Positions 24,324 through 32,913 of a DNA stretch of 35,772 nucleotides are shown here, piece after piece. Every line of letters begins with the position of its first letter. Within the stretch, counting starts at the first letter, position 1. The notes beneath the pieces are model-generated. The model did no database searches. It was not told where the DNA came from and worked only from the letters and a program-made list of their open reading frames with translations. The stretch spans positions 1-35,772 of the forward strand of contig NZ_BAMT01000018.1 of the NCBI RefSeq assembly GCF_000617925.1, written 5' to 3'. Origin of the DNA: Methylobacillus glycogenes JCM 2850 (GTDB lineage Bacteria > Pseudomonadota > Gammaproteobacteria > Burkholderiales > Methylophilaceae). The translations under genes and the position numbers were made by a program.

Positions 24324-25252
24324 GGGGCTGCTGTCCTGGCTGTAATGGCGATGCCCGTGCAATAAGCCGCCTGCAGCTTGCTGACGAGTATCTGGTTGTC
24401 TGCCATTGCTGTGCCGGTCACTACGATATTGACGTGCTGAACGCCTGGCTGATGGGCCGCCTTCTCAAGTGCGGACAGGCTGATGTTTTCATCAAGGACA
24501 TGGGCAGCTTTGGTATAGGCTTGAAGGTTTGCCAAGGCGTTGCTTACCACCAAGGCATTGTCTGGCCCCGGGTAGATGAAAATCTCAACCCCAAGCCCGT
24601 AGTTCAGGATTTCCGCTGCCTGGACAACGACTTCCTCAGATTGGGGGCGCACTTCATCTGTATTCAATGCAGAAAAAACTGTATCGAGTAAGGCCTGTGC
24701 CGGCGTTCCATCGCCTTCCTTTGAAAGCACTGTCACCAGGCTGGTGCCAGGCTGCGGACTGGTGGCTGTGGCAGACTTAACCTGCCCTGATGCGGAGAGG
24801 GCGTGGAAAATAAACGCCTGGGTTGGGCCGGCCACTGAATAGCTCTCTGGCTTCAGCGCAACGCGATTGCGGAATTCCTCGTCATCCTCCAGTACTTCTT
24901 CGACAGCTGGGTCGGAATCAGGATCTGCCTCAACCACAACCAGGCGAATTTCTCTCCGGTAATAGGTGTATGCAATATGGTCAAGATTGCTACCCTTGGC
25001 CTTAGCCAGCAGCAGGGCGCGGGCTTCATCGTTATATCTGGCCCGCAGCAGCATTTCACGATAAGAAAGCAGCTCGATGAACTTGGTCAGTGGCTCGGAT
25101 TCAAGCGCAAGCACGCGCTGCACATCGGCCTGGCTTGATGCCGGGTGGAGGCTGATCAAATGATCCTTGTTGGCCTGAATTATGGCTTCAAGGTCTAGGG
25201 TTTCAATGACGTCGGGATCTGGTAATTCCGCAAGGTTGATTGATCTACTCAT
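24320..25252 (-). CDS. J: Baseplate protein J
   Basis: P2 gpJ family baseplate wedge, 310 residues (P2: 302). Opening INLAELPDPDVIETLDLEAI and the middle YREMLLRARYNDEARALLLA and DHIAYTYYRREI fit the family. The charged insertion DPDSDPAVEEVLEDDEEFRNR also fits. It forms the peripheral baseplate with W and I. Start and stop both overlap neighbours by four bases (W and I), so V-W-J-I are coupled. Confidence 0.92.
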   Translation of the reverse strand: MSRSINLAELPDPDVIETLDLEAIIQANKDHLISLHPASSQADVQRVLALESEPLTKFIELLSYREMLLRARYNDEARALLLAKAKGSNLDHIAYTYYRREIRLVVVEADPDSDPAVEEVLEDDEEFRNRVALKPESYSVAGPTQAFIFHALSASGQVKSATATSPQPGTSLVTVLSKEGDGTPAQALLDTVFSALNTDEVRPQSEEVVVQAAEILNYGLGVEIFIYPGPDNALVVSNALANLQAYTKAAHVLDENISLSALEKAAHQPGVQHVNIVVTGTAMADNQILVSKLQAAYCTGIAITARTAAP

Positions 25253-25614
25253 CGCATGCCTCCAATCTCAAGATTGAGGCTCTCAACGCGATCGGACTGA
25301 GGCACATCCTTACGGACAGCCTGCATGCCAATGACAAATTTGCCCTTGACCGTGGTGTCGATATTGATGTTGATCGAACGGATCTCGATGCGGGGCTCCC
25401 AATTAGCCAGTGCCATGACGGTGGCAGCTTTGAGGCGCAGCATGTTGGCATCGTTGCCAGGGTGATCAATCAATTCAGGTAACAGCGAGCCATAGGTGCG
25501 GCGCGCCAGCCGACTGCCAACAGGGGTGGTTAAAATGTCCCGGCAGGACTGCAATATATGGGCAAGCCCTTCAAGCGGCTTGCCAGTTGCTTTATTCATC
25601 CCAAGATATTTCAT
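25249..25614 (-). CDS. W: Baseplate wedge protein W (gp25-like)
   Basis: 121 residues, gp25/gpW-lysozyme-like family. The stretch SCRDILTTPVGSRLARRTYG and LIDHPG are the common family signature. In P2 it is the wedge subunit joined to J. ATG 25612-25614 overlaps the V stop; its own stop overlaps J. Confidence 0.92.
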   Translation of the reverse strand: MKYLGMNKATGKPLEGLAHILQSCRDILTTPVGSRLARRTYGSLLPELIDHPGNDANMLRLKAATVMALANWEPRIEIRSININIDTTVKGKFVIGMQAVRKDVPQSDRVESLNLEIGGMR

Positions 25615-26216
25615 AGCTGATTCGGCCCCTGGGTATTTGCACCACCAGGCTGAATACCACCGTGGGTATGGCTGACCAGGCTGACATCGTTTGCGATAAC
25701 ATCGCCGGTGATCCGTGCGGCAGCATTTTCGCCACCTTTACCGACCATGCCGTTTTCATAGGTAAGCAAGCCAGTTACCGTCAGCGCGCCCTGGATAGTG
25801 GTTTGGGGGCAGTTGATGTCTATGCTTTCTGCAGCATCAATGAAGATCTGGGTAACCCCTGAAACATTGGCGGTACTGGTCGCGTGGTTGTAGAGGAATT
25901 CCGCACCGTCCGGGAATTTGATCAAGTGTTCATCGGGGGATGCGCTGGGCGCACTGTTTTCGTCGGAATAGGCACTCACCAGAACCAAGCCTGCAGCTAG
26001 CTCTCCACTAGGCGAAAAAATGACGCATTGTTCTCCAATTGTTGGAGGAGACCAGGTGCGAGTGGTACCTGACCGGGCAGCCAGAAAAGGCAACCAGTCT
26101 GTGATCAAGTTACCTGTTGCCACCCTGCAGCGGGGTGGGTTTGTCAGATCAAGATCATGGATGGTGCCCGTCCGGATAAGGTTGGCCAGCAGGCGGGAGA
26201 GTTCAGCGATGTTCAT
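25611..26216 (-). CDS. V: Baseplate spike protein V
   Basis: 201 residues (P2: 211). The oligosaccharide-binding N-terminal part includes LSRLLANLIRTGTIHDLDL and TRTWSPPTIGEQCVI. The beta-spike part ends in HTHGG, which in P2 gpV belongs to the metal-holding tip. It pierces the outer membrane during infection. First gene of V-W-J-I block, with a late-activator dyad 45 bases before its ATG. Confidence 0.92.
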   Translation of the reverse strand: MNIAELSRLLANLIRTGTIHDLDLTNPPRCRVATGNLITDWLPFLAARSGTTRTWSPPTIGEQCVIFSPSGELAAGLVLVSAYSDENSAPSASPDEHLIKFPDGAEFLYNHATSTANVSGVTQIFIDAAESIDINCPQTTIQGALTVTGLLTYENGMVGKGGENAAARITGDVIANDVSLVSHTHGGIQPGGANTQGPNQL

Positions 26217-26261
26217 GGGGACAAACTCTAACGATATGGCCCAGCCCCATGGTGGGTGGGA

Positions 26262-26286
26262 TGTTCTGCGGGCTACAACCAGAACA
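26262..26286. promoter_or_regulatory. Putative late-activator (Ogr-like) binding site, V operon
   Basis: On the minus strand TGTTCTGGTT-GTAGCC-CGCAGAACA, sharing all 19 outer bases with the sites at 14101 and 32845. It ends 45 bases from the V ATG, with CATATC 23 bases downstream as a possible -10. This is the place of the Ogr-dependent PV promoter in P2. Confidence 0.75.
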
Positions 26287-26289
26287 TGA

Positions 26290-26739
26290 CTATTTGGCGA
26301 GGTGGTTCAAGGTGGTGTCAGCCACAATGCGCTTATCCTGCTCTGTGAAGCCAAGCAGCTCACGACGTGCGTACTGTACGATCAGGCCTCGTTTGGCATT
26401 AACCCGATCGCGGAGGCCGAACTGGTGAACCTGGGCAATACGTGCTGCCCGGCCAGAGATCACAACCGCCGCGCTTTCAGGTGTTGCTTCAATTTTCAAG
26501 AAACGTGCGGTCCGCATCTTGCTGAACATCGTGCGCCTGATACTGCCACGGCGCCTACGAGCTTGAGTTTTACGCGGGGCGAAGGGGGTGCCATCCGGAT
26601 TTTGCTGAGATGCAATCCGCTTTGTATTGCTGGCTCTGAGCTGTCGTGCAATATCGCGCGCCAGCGCGCGCCGTCCTTTCGGACTGAGGTTATCAAGTAG
26701 ACCCTGGAAGGGGGCGCTAATACGGTCGATAGGATCCAT
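26290..26739 (-). CDS. S: Tail completion protein S
   Basis: 149 residues (P2: 150), gpS family. Opening DPIDRISAPFQGLLDNLSPK, the basic RRALARDIARQLRASNTKRI and the RRELLGFTEQD ending are typical. With R it completes the tail and helps join it to the head. Its ATG overlaps the R stop by one base; the stop precedes a late-activator dyad. Confidence 0.9.
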   Translation of the reverse strand: MDPIDRISAPFQGLLDNLSPKGRRALARDIARQLRASNTKRIASQQNPDGTPFAPRKTQARRRRGSIRRTMFSKMRTARFLKIEATPESAAVVISGRAARIAQVHQFGLRDRVNAKRGLIVQYARRELLGFTEQDKRIVADTTLNHLAK

Positions 26740-27206
26740 CAGGTTAACTGCGTAGCCTGAACCTGGACATCACCTGTGTACATGGTCCAGTTAGTGGGCC
26801 CCACTATCTCGGCCAGGTTGGGTTCGGGGCAATGGGTCGCAATTATTTCATCATTGACGATATCCACCCGTACACGCTCGGTCAGGTCGATGGAAATGGT
26901 AATGTCTGCCGTGTCATTGTTAAGAATCTCAGCCTCGAAGGTCATATGGCCGTTCGCCTCGCCATTGAGCAGCTCGGGCTGGTTATCCTTAATCCAGATA
27001 ATGAGCGGTATCATTACCTTGTCCGCATGCTGGTTGAAATCTAGGATGGCCAGGGTAAGTTTGTAGTGATAAACAAAGGAGGGCTTGTCGCCCAGAGCTG
27101 CGACGAGCTGGCCACCCTCGATAAACGTCAAGAAGTTATCCGGGCTTTGATTCAGTGCCGGGACCTTGGATTGCAAAAAGGTTCTAATTGACTGAGGTTT
27201 GAGCAT
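26739..27206 (-). CDS. R: Tail completion protein R
   Basis: About 155 residues from ATG 27204-27206 (MLKPQSIRTFLQSKVPALNQ), matching the usual start of P2 gpR; a longer in-frame start would run deeper into Rz1. It acts with S at the head-proximal end of the tail. Start lies within the last codons of Rz1 and stop overlaps S. Confidence 0.87.
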   Translation of the reverse strand: MLKPQSIRTFLQSKVPALNQSPDNFLTFIEGGQLVAALGDKPSFVYHYKLTLAILDFNQHADKVMIPLIIWIKDNQPELLNGEANGHMTFEAEILNNDTADITISIDLTERVRVDIVNDEIIATHCPEPNLAEIVGPTNWTMYTGDVQVQATQLT

Positions 27207-27465
27207 GATCTTGGACGCGTAATTTTTGTTGGCAGGCGTGGACCATGTCCACCTGGACAGCACAATCGTGCCAGGCCTGTTCTGCGCTATCGAGGGCTTT
27301 GCGTAGTTCCTTGTTGGTTAAGGCGCTGTTGGCTGGCAGGGTGCATTGCGTCACGGCTGGACAGCCATCCCTGATAATCTGCGGCACCGGTAAAGTCTGG
27401 ATGCTGTTGCAACCCAGCAACGTCAGCAGGCAAAGAAGTATTGCTCCACAGCTTAAGCTCTTCAT
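27184..27465 (-). CDS. lysC: Rz1-type spanin lipoprotein (LysC)
   Basis: 93-residue outer-membrane spanin. The lipobox is LLTLLGC with C19, after a short signal peptide. It begins inside Rz in another frame and runs past its stop, the nested arrangement seen in lysB-lysC of P2. It joins Rz to bridge the inner and outer membrane in the last lysis step. Confidence 0.88.
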   Translation of the reverse strand: MKSLSCGAILLCLLTLLGCNSIQTLPVPQIIRDGCPAVTQCTLPANSALTNKELRKALDSAEQAWHDCAVQVDMVHACQQKLRVQDHAQTSVN

Positions 27466-27736
27466 TTTCTTCCTCTAGTCGTTGAATACGCAGGTCACGG
27501 CTTGCCATGGTGGTGTTGACTGCCGATATCCGCTGGCGGAGGGTGGTTTGAGCTGCCTGGTTGCGCTGCTGGATCTGGTCCAGAGCTATCAAGCCCTTGT
27601 GCATGGCATTTGAAGTCACTCGCGCTTCATCGCGCTCAAGCAGTAGCAGGTCTTTTTCAGACTGCAGCGAGCGGATGTACAAGCCCGTGAAACTCAGGGC
27701 GGCCAGGACTATGCCGGCTATGTATAACCGGCTCAT
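27287..27736 (-). CDS. lysB: Rz-type inner-membrane spanin (LysB)
   Basis: 149 residues with an N-terminal membrane anchor (YIAGIVLAALSFTGLYI) followed by a long coiled coil (residues about 25-100), the Rz plan. It works with Rz1, encoded in its 3' half in another frame. ATG 27734-27736 overlaps the endolysin stop. Confidence 0.87.
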   Translation of the reverse strand: MSRLYIAGIVLAALSFTGLYIRSLQSEKDLLLLERDEARVTSNAMHKGLIALDQIQQRNQAAQTTLRQRISAVNTTMASRDLRIQRLEEENEELKLWSNTSLPADVAGLQQHPDFTGAADYQGWLSSRDAMHPASQQRLNQQGTTQSPR

Positions 27737-28538
27737 GCTGCCGCTTTCAAGTTGTGAGACTGGTATCGAGCATGGGCGCGCTCAAGCTTGATGTCATAGA
27801 GGTTGCTGGCGTAATTAGGCCCGTTATAGATACGCGCAAAGTCTGCCCATCTCTTGGCCTTCAATGCTTTCAGCAATGCAGCATCAGTCTTGATGAAGCG
27901 GGTGAAGGCCAAAAACTGTTCATCCTCGCTGGCCCCCATTCTGGCAGCAAAGTCCTGGACACTCGTGTAGCCCAGCTTTTTCCAATGGAAACCCATGATC
28001 TGATATGAGCCCCAGCTGCATGACTCAAGAGCGGCATCTTCATTAACAAGTTTGGCCGAGGCCAGGCGCATATATTCCGCGCTGCCGCCCATGTAACCGC
28101 CAGGGCGTGAGCTTACAATGAGATTTACCCCGGCGATCGCATCAGGTTGAAATCGCGAGCGGCCAATTGTCTGTACATGATATGACGCTCATACAGGATG
28201 ACAGGGCGGCCATCAGGCAGAAAGCCAACACCTCGGCTCTCAACCTCATTGATCGCAAGAATCGCTTCCACCTCAACCCCCAAGAGTTTTGCCCCGGCCG
28301 TAATCTCGGCCATTGTCAGGTATTTCGGATTTTTGGAGCGAGCAAGCAGAGTCGAGATGGTCTTGGGTCCAGCCAGGCCATCGGCCACCAGGCCCATGCG
28401 GGTTTGGTAGTTGCGCACAGCACCTTCGGTTTCTTGATCAAAAAGGGCATCTTGCTTGAGGGGATAGCCCTCAATGACCAGCAGGTGTTCCAGCTGCTTG
28501 ACCAAGTCACCGCGGCTTCCGAGACGGAGTATTTCCAT
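27733..28538 (-). pseudogene. Endolysin: peptidoglycan-binding domain plus N-acetylmuramidase, frameshifted
   Basis: The first part (28538-28125) has a peptidoglycan-binding repeat (LRLGSRGDLVKQLEHLL ... QTRMGLVADGLAGPKTI) and the muramidase start INEVESRGVGFLPDGRP...ILYERH. The second (28092-27733) continues MGGSAEYMRLASAK, ESCSWGSYQIMGFHWKKLGY. The frames join if one G is added in the CCCC (plus) at 28128-28131, or one base at 28145-28146. The bridging reading includes GVNLIVSSRPGGYMGG, matching the family's PGGY.GG. Restored length about 268 residues. It cleaves peptidoglycan after holin action. Confidence 0.86.
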
Positions 28539-28863
28539 GTCTGATTTTCCTTAACCATTTGCAGATTGCCCGCTCGCCCTCGGCGGTGCGGAAGATGTCG
28601 ACCAAGTTGCCCTTGGACTCGATGAATGCGAGGAGGATGGCACCATGCAACACCACATCAAACCAGGTGGCGATGTACTGGCCTGACAGGCTCTTAATGG
28701 CAATAGCCCCACTGGCCACGATTAAAAAATAGGCCATCAAAGAGGCAATCGGCCTGTAGGCCTTGTCTCCGCGAGCGAAGGTGATCAGCCTGAAAGCAAT
28801 GCCCAAGCAAATGCCTGCATTGATGAGGGTGGCAACACTGAACTCAATGAGCTGGGGGTTCAT
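28507..28863 (-). CDS. Putative holin (three-TM type)
   Basis: About 118 residues with three membrane segments: TLINAGICLGIAFRLITF, SLMAYFLIVASGAIAI and ATWFDVVLHGAILLAF. A basic tail follows. The pattern matches the Phage_holin_3 family. It overlaps the endolysin start by 32 bases. ATG 28861-28863 is preferred for its GGA seven bases upstream; 28875 is the alternative. Confidence 0.75.
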   Translation of the reverse strand: MNPQLIEFSVATLINAGICLGIAFRLITFARGDKAYRPIASLMAYFLIVASGAIAIKSLSGQYIATWFDVVLHGAILLAFIESKGNLVDIFRTAEGERAICKWLRKIRHGNTPSRKPR

Positions 28864-29245
28864 CTCGGTTTCCATTTCCTTTCCAGGGCAGCAGATCCTT
28901 GATGAGCTTGCCCGTATCGGTTTGAATTGCCCACATCAGGAATTTCACAATTAAAGCCCCTGCAAACAGCGCCCCCACGCCGTTGCTGACTTCAAATGCC
29001 TGGCGCAGGATGAAGTGCTTGATGATGCCCGTCGCTAGTTCTGTGGAAAGGCACCCACCAATAAAGGAAACCACCAATAAGGTGATTTTCTCGAAGCTGG
29101 TGAGATGCTTGGATGAAATGACAAAGATCACGCTGCCGCTGAAGGCGCCCAAGATCATGGATACATCAACGCCAGGAACGATGGTCAGCACGCTAAGCGA
29201 GGCAAAGGTGACTGCGGCGCCAGTGTTGGAAACGGGATCAATCAC
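28844..29245 (-). CDS. Second holin-like membrane protein
   Basis: 133 residues with four likely membrane segments (FASLSVLTIVPGV, MILGAFSGSVIFVI, ITLLVVSFIGGCLS and GVGALFAGALIVKFLMW). It starts with GTG 29243-29245, overlapping the preceding stop (GTGA). Its place, just before the other holin, fits a holin or antiholin pair. Which of the two makes the lethal hole cannot be said. Confidence 0.68.
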   Translation of the reverse strand: MIDPVSNTGAAVTFASLSVLTIVPGVDVSMILGAFSGSVIFVISSKHLTSFEKITLLVVSFIGGCLSTELATGIIKHFILRQAFEVSNGVGALFAGALIVKFLMWAIQTDTGKLIKDLLPWKGNGNRDEPPAH

Positions 29246-29430
29246 TTTTTAGCTCTCTCTCTGCGTTCGTAGTCATCGCGGCAATCGGCGTCACAGAAGT
29301 GCGCAGTTTCCGGCACTGTCTCTTCGCAGTTATGGCACTGGTTGATGTAGGGTAGGGTGGGCTTACGTTGCAGCAACGCTAACCGCCTGTCGCGAAGCTC
29401 TACTTCTGAGGCCTTATCAAAAACGTCCAT
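29242..29430 (-). CDS. Small zinc-finger protein (DksA/TraR-like position)
   Basis: 62 residues. C32, C35, C46 and C50 form a four-cysteine finger after a helical N-terminus. P2-like phages often carry a DksA/TraR-like protein near X and the lysis genes, and this fits in place and size, but the sequence is too short for a firm assignment. Confidence 0.65.
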   Translation of the reverse strand: MDVFDKASEVELRDRRLALLQRKPTLPYINQCHNCEETVPETAHFCDADCRDDYERRERAKK

Positions 29431-29431
29431 A

Positions 29432-29635
29432 TCAATCCCAAAGCTGAATCATTTGTTTTTGTGGTTGGGTTACATCTTCAGGTAAATCGATCATGGTTCC
29501 CAGCGGCAGGATGGGCTTCATGTGGGACAGATCCTGATTGGCGAGCAGTACTTGCTCTACCATGCCCTCAGTTCTGCCGTAGTGACGCCAGCAGATGCTA
29601 TCGATGCTGTCACCCTGTCTGGACATGACCTGCAT
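29432..29635 (-). CDS. X: Tail protein X
   Basis: 67 residues, P2 gpX family (67 in P2). LysM-like sequence SRQGDSIDSICWRHYGRTEG ... ILPLGTMIDLPE. It acts in tail assembly. One-base overlap with L (29635) shows coupling. Confidence 0.9.
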   Translation of the reverse strand: MQVMSRQGDSIDSICWRHYGRTEGMVEQVLLANQDLSHMKPILPLGTMIDLPEDVTQPQKQMIQLWD

Positions 29636-30099
29636 CAGATCAGCTCCACCACGGTGCGACGCCTACCCTGCATATCACTCATTGCCCATGAAGCATCACG
29701 TAGCAAGTCATCAATGGTAGGTACCGTGCTATCGGCCTTTTGTTGGCCTGCGCCAGTCGCATCAAATCCTTTGTAGCGTTCTGCGCAATTGGCCGCTGCC
29801 AGGCAGAAAACAGCACGGATATACCGATGGGTCAAAATTGATTTACCGTCGACCTGAAGCGCTGGGACGTTATCCAGGGTGGCATGTCCATTTGCTATCT
29901 GCTCGGCAACCCATGAGGAGAGCTCTGCTTGTACTGAAGCGATAGCCTCGATTAAGGCATCACGCAGACGTTGGGGAGTAACCGTGCCATCGATGCGCAT
30001 GCTTTTACGGCAAGCAGTCGGTGATATTTCCGGGAAAAAGCCATCGCCTGCAATGACTGCGCCGTCTGTGTCGATGCTGCCGGTTGCGGTAAAGGACAT
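29635..30099 (-). CDS. L: Head completion protein L
   Basis: 154 residues (P2: 169), gpL family. DGFFPEISPTACRKSMRIDG, VTPQRLRDALIEAIASV and TIDDLLRDASWAM are the usual blocks. It stabilises the filled head at the portal end before tail joining. Between L and M lie 106 bases without a gene. Confidence 0.92.
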   Translation of the reverse strand: MSFTATGSIDTDGAVIAGDGFFPEISPTACRKSMRIDGTVTPQRLRDALIEAIASVQAELSSWVAEQIANGHATLDNVPALQVDGKSILTHRYIRAVFCLAAANCAERYKGFDATGAGQQKADSTVPTIDDLLRDASWAMSDMQGRRRTVVELI

Positions 30100-30205
30100 A
30101 GTGGTGTCTCTGGTATCCGTGTGATGGTGGGGAAGGTGAGGTGGGCGAGAAAGGAGGCAAACGTGCCCAGCTCACCCTCCGCCATCAGTTGCGGGGTCCG
30201 CACGA

Positions 30206-30913
30206 TCAGGGCTTGATTGCGCCCATGTTCTTAATGATGCGCTCGAGGTTCTGGATTTCCTTTTTCACCCCTGACTTGGTGTCCAGCTCGAGCGCGCGGT
30301 TGAGGTGTTTCAAGGCCAGCTCAAACAAGACCTTTTTGTCCTGAACCTCAAGTTGTTTGTCAGCTTCTTCCTTGGTGCCGAGGCCAATAGCCTTGACCAG
30401 TCTGGCTCTAACTTGATCTGGCATATCAAGATTAAGCGTTAATTCATTGATTTTATTCAAACTGACAATATCAATGAATTTGCTTCCAGCGGTGCGCAGC
30501 TCAACGAGGGCGGCTTCTTCTGCAACCACCACGGCCAGGCTGCGCTGATAATTGTCGGGCAGCTTCAAGTCATGTTTGATCGCATACTCAATCAATGGGA
30601 TAGCAGCGGCAGTTGATCCAGCATCGATGTGCCAGATCATAATGGTGGTCAGGACCTCATCCTGGGCGCCTGTATCACCTGCGATAACACCAGCAGTCCA
30701 GGCAGCATAGTGCTCGACCAGGCTTGCCTTGAGTGTGGCCTTGCCTTCTTGTGACTGAATGGCCTTGAGCTGGCGACGGTGTTCAGCCAGTTGAATGAGC
30801 ATACGCTCATATTCGCTGGCATTTTCAATAGTGCGTTCCCCGTTCTCAGTGGCCTGCATGGCCTGTGCTGCAAGGGTTTCCTGGTAGTGCCTGGCTGCTG
30901 GTGTCATTCGCAT
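30206..30913 (-). CDS. M: Terminase small subunit M
   Basis: 235 residues (P2 gpM: 247). TPAARHYQETLAAQAMQAT at the start, an arginine-rich helical body and the C-terminal RIIKNMGAIKP. In P2 gpM is the endonuclease subunit that cuts at cos with gpP. Follows N by 11 bases. Confidence 0.9.
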   Translation of the reverse strand: MRMTPAARHYQETLAAQAMQATENGERTIENASEYERMLIQLAEHRRQLKAIQSQEGKATLKASLVEHYAAWTAGVIAGDTGAQDEVLTTIMIWHIDAGSTAAAIPLIEYAIKHDLKLPDNYQRSLAVVVAEEAALVELRTAGSKFIDIVSLNKINELTLNLDMPDQVRARLVKAIGLGTKEEADKQLEVQDKKVLFELALKHLNRALELDTKSGVKKEIQNLERIIKNMGAIKP

Positions 30914-30924
30914 GATGTTTTGCC

Positions 30925-31911
30925 TTATGCCAGGGTGAGGTTTTCAGCCAGAGCTGTCATGCCGAAATCTTCGACCACATATGCGTCGTTGCTGGACTCA
31001 AAGTTTTCTATCCGATCGCGCGATGCATTATCGACAACGGTGCGGCGTCGAGCACCATCCTGATAGTAGAGGCTCAGATTATCCAAACGGGTAATCATCA
31101 GGGCATTTGCAGGGAAGTAGGGAACGGTTGCCGCAGGCAGGCCGCCTACCCGTTTCTGACTGATCACCACATCAGTCGCGAGCTGTTCAGAAGGAGCTTG
31201 GTTAGAATTGACCAATGGGAAGTACTTGTCAGCCATCAGGTCTCTGCCAAGTACAACCACCAGGCCAGAATCTTCACGGTACCAGGGGTCTATGAGGCTG
31301 TTGACCATGTCATAAACCAGGGCGTCCACATTCTTGTATTCTTGTGCCGCACCAATATCAATATTATTAAGGCGACGTTCTGGGGCTGCCTCACGTATTT
31401 TTTGCAGCCATCCCTTGTTGACGTCCTGCAGCAATGGATTTGCGGCCTTGTTGCTAGTTGCAGCGCGGCTGGTGCCGTTAAAGCCAATCATGATGCGATC
31501 TAGAGCTTGGCGCTTCATGATGGCGTCACGAACGCGAATCTGGAAATCTTGATATTTTGCCCAGGCATCCAACAATTCGTATCGGATATGCGTATCAGAG
31601 TTGGTCTGTGTGCAGACATACCCTTGGCTATCCAAAACCGACACATCGGTTGTGGTACGAGCAGTTGCTGCCGTATTAGTAGTACTTGCGACTGGATTAC
31701 CCACACCGAGACCCAGCTTTTCACCCTGCTGTTGAGTTACGCCAATAATGTTGATCTTCTGCAGGAAGCCGGAGCTCTCTTGTACTTTGTTTTCAAGTTT
31801 TTGCTGTACTGAAGGGGCAACGGCAAATTTTTGGAGTGCGCTGGCAACACCACTCAGTTCAGCAACTTGATCTAAATAAGCATTGAACAGGACTCGGGTT
31901 TCGTTTTGCAT
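30925..31911 (-). CDS. N: Major capsid protein N
   Basis: 328 residues (P2 precursor: 357). The HK97-fold landmarks of the gpN family are TRVLFNAYLDQVAELSGV, TRTTTDVSVLDSQGYVC, MIGFNGTSRAATSNKAANPL, the DALVYDMVNSLIDPWYRED stretch and LMITRLDNLSLYYQDG. N-terminal processing by O is expected. Follows O in the same transcript. Confidence 0.95.
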   Translation of the reverse strand: MQNETRVLFNAYLDQVAELSGVASALQKFAVAPSVQQKLENKVQESSGFLQKINIIGVTQQQGEKLGLGVGNPVASTTNTAATARTTTDVSVLDSQGYVCTQTNSDTHIRYELLDAWAKYQDFQIRVRDAIMKRQALDRIMIGFNGTSRAATSNKAANPLLQDVNKGWLQKIREAAPERRLNNIDIGAAQEYKNVDALVYDMVNSLIDPWYREDSGLVVVLGRDLMADKYFPLVNSNQAPSEQLATDVVISQKRVGGLPAATVPYFPANALMITRLDNLSLYYQDGARRRTVVDNASRDRIENFESSNDAYVVEDFGMTALAENLTLA

Positions 31912-31944
31912 GTTTCTTCCTCTAGATGTTTTCGATGAGCAGGA

Positions 31945-32754
31945 TTAGAAGTCTGTCTTGGCGCCGACCACGCTGCCGGTTGCAGGGAGGCGCTGAGTGT
32001 TTTCCGGGCTTTCCTCTTTGCTCAGTTTGGAATGCAATGAATTGAATTTCTCAGTGATGCTTTGCACTTCGCCTTTGAGGGAGGCAACTGTTGCTTCCAG
32101 TGTCTTGCTGAAAGTTGAGTTGCGGTCGAGCAAGTCTTTCTGGCTTTCGGCAATCGCAGTGACCGCATCACTGAAGTGCTTGAGTTCGGAATTAGTGTTG
32201 GCGGTACTCAAACCAAGCAGGTCTTTAACCCTGGCAAAGAGTTTCGTGCCCAAGTTTTCGACTTGGGGTTCCTGCTCCAGCTCAATCGTGGTTTCCAGAG
32301 CTTCAGAGAATTGATTTGCTTGGTCCAGCTTGCGGCTTGAAAACAACTTCAGGGCTTCGGTACCGAGGGAAGCAGGACTATCTGTGACACCTAAACCGGC
32401 AAGATAGGCTTGGCCGGAACCAGCAAAGTTAGGTTGGATCTCAATCGATGTGAAAATCTTCTGACGTGCTTTATTAATGGCGACCATGTCTTCAGTCACA
32501 TCAAGCACAGCGAAAAGGCCAAGCTTTTTATGGCCATCCATGTCGACTTCCTTGGAGAAGGTGCTGACTACGTCACCATAGGCGCGAAATTGGCTATCTG
32601 GCAGCATGCCACGGATGTGTTCAAGCCAGATTCGCGCACCATATTTGCCGGGGTTGTAGTTGCTGCCCATCTGTTCAATTTCTTCGCGCTTGATGGTGCG
32701 GCCATCGGTAGTTTGACCTTCAAGTGCGATGCGGACTGCTTTGGTAACTGGCAT
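31945..32754 (-). CDS. O: Capsid scaffold and maturation protease O
   Basis: 269 residues (P2: 284). The protease part carries D17, H46 (WLEHIRG) and S103 in FTSIEIQPNF, corresponding to the Asp-His-Ser triad known for gpO. The C-terminal half is helical (DAVTAIAESQKDL ... LKGEVQSITEKF) and serves as internal scaffold. Transcription is leftward from the O/P dyad at 32845. Confidence 0.93.
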   Translation of the reverse strand: MPVTKAVRIALEGQTTDGRTIKREEIEQMGSNYNPGKYGARIWLEHIRGMLPDSQFRAYGDVVSTFSKEVDMDGHKKLGLFAVLDVTEDMVAINKARQKIFTSIEIQPNFAGSGQAYLAGLGVTDSPASLGTEALKLFSSRKLDQANQFSEALETTIELEQEPQVENLGTKLFARVKDLLGLSTANTNSELKHFSDAVTAIAESQKDLLDRNSTFSKTLEATVASLKGEVQSITEKFNSLHSKLSKEESPENTQRLPATGSVVGAKTDF

Positions 32755-32844
32755 GGATGACCTCGTAAGTAGATGCTGTGCAATGGTTCGGGGTAGCGAA
32801 TGAGCACATGGTCATGATTTAGCCAAACTCGGGCAACGCTGCCT

Positions 32845-32869
32845 TGTTCTGGTTAGGCCTCGCAGAACA
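32845..32869. promoter_or_regulatory. Putative late-activator (Ogr-like) binding site, O/P divergent promoters
   Basis: TGTTCTGGTT-AGGCCT-CGCAGAACA, in the 159 bases between divergent O and P: 44 bases before the P ATG and 90 before the O ATG. The same arrangement serves as PO and PP in P2. Confidence 0.75.
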
Positions 32870-32913
32870 AAGTGGAAGGGAAGGCAAGGATATGGGCTTG
32901 TAACCTTGCGTCC

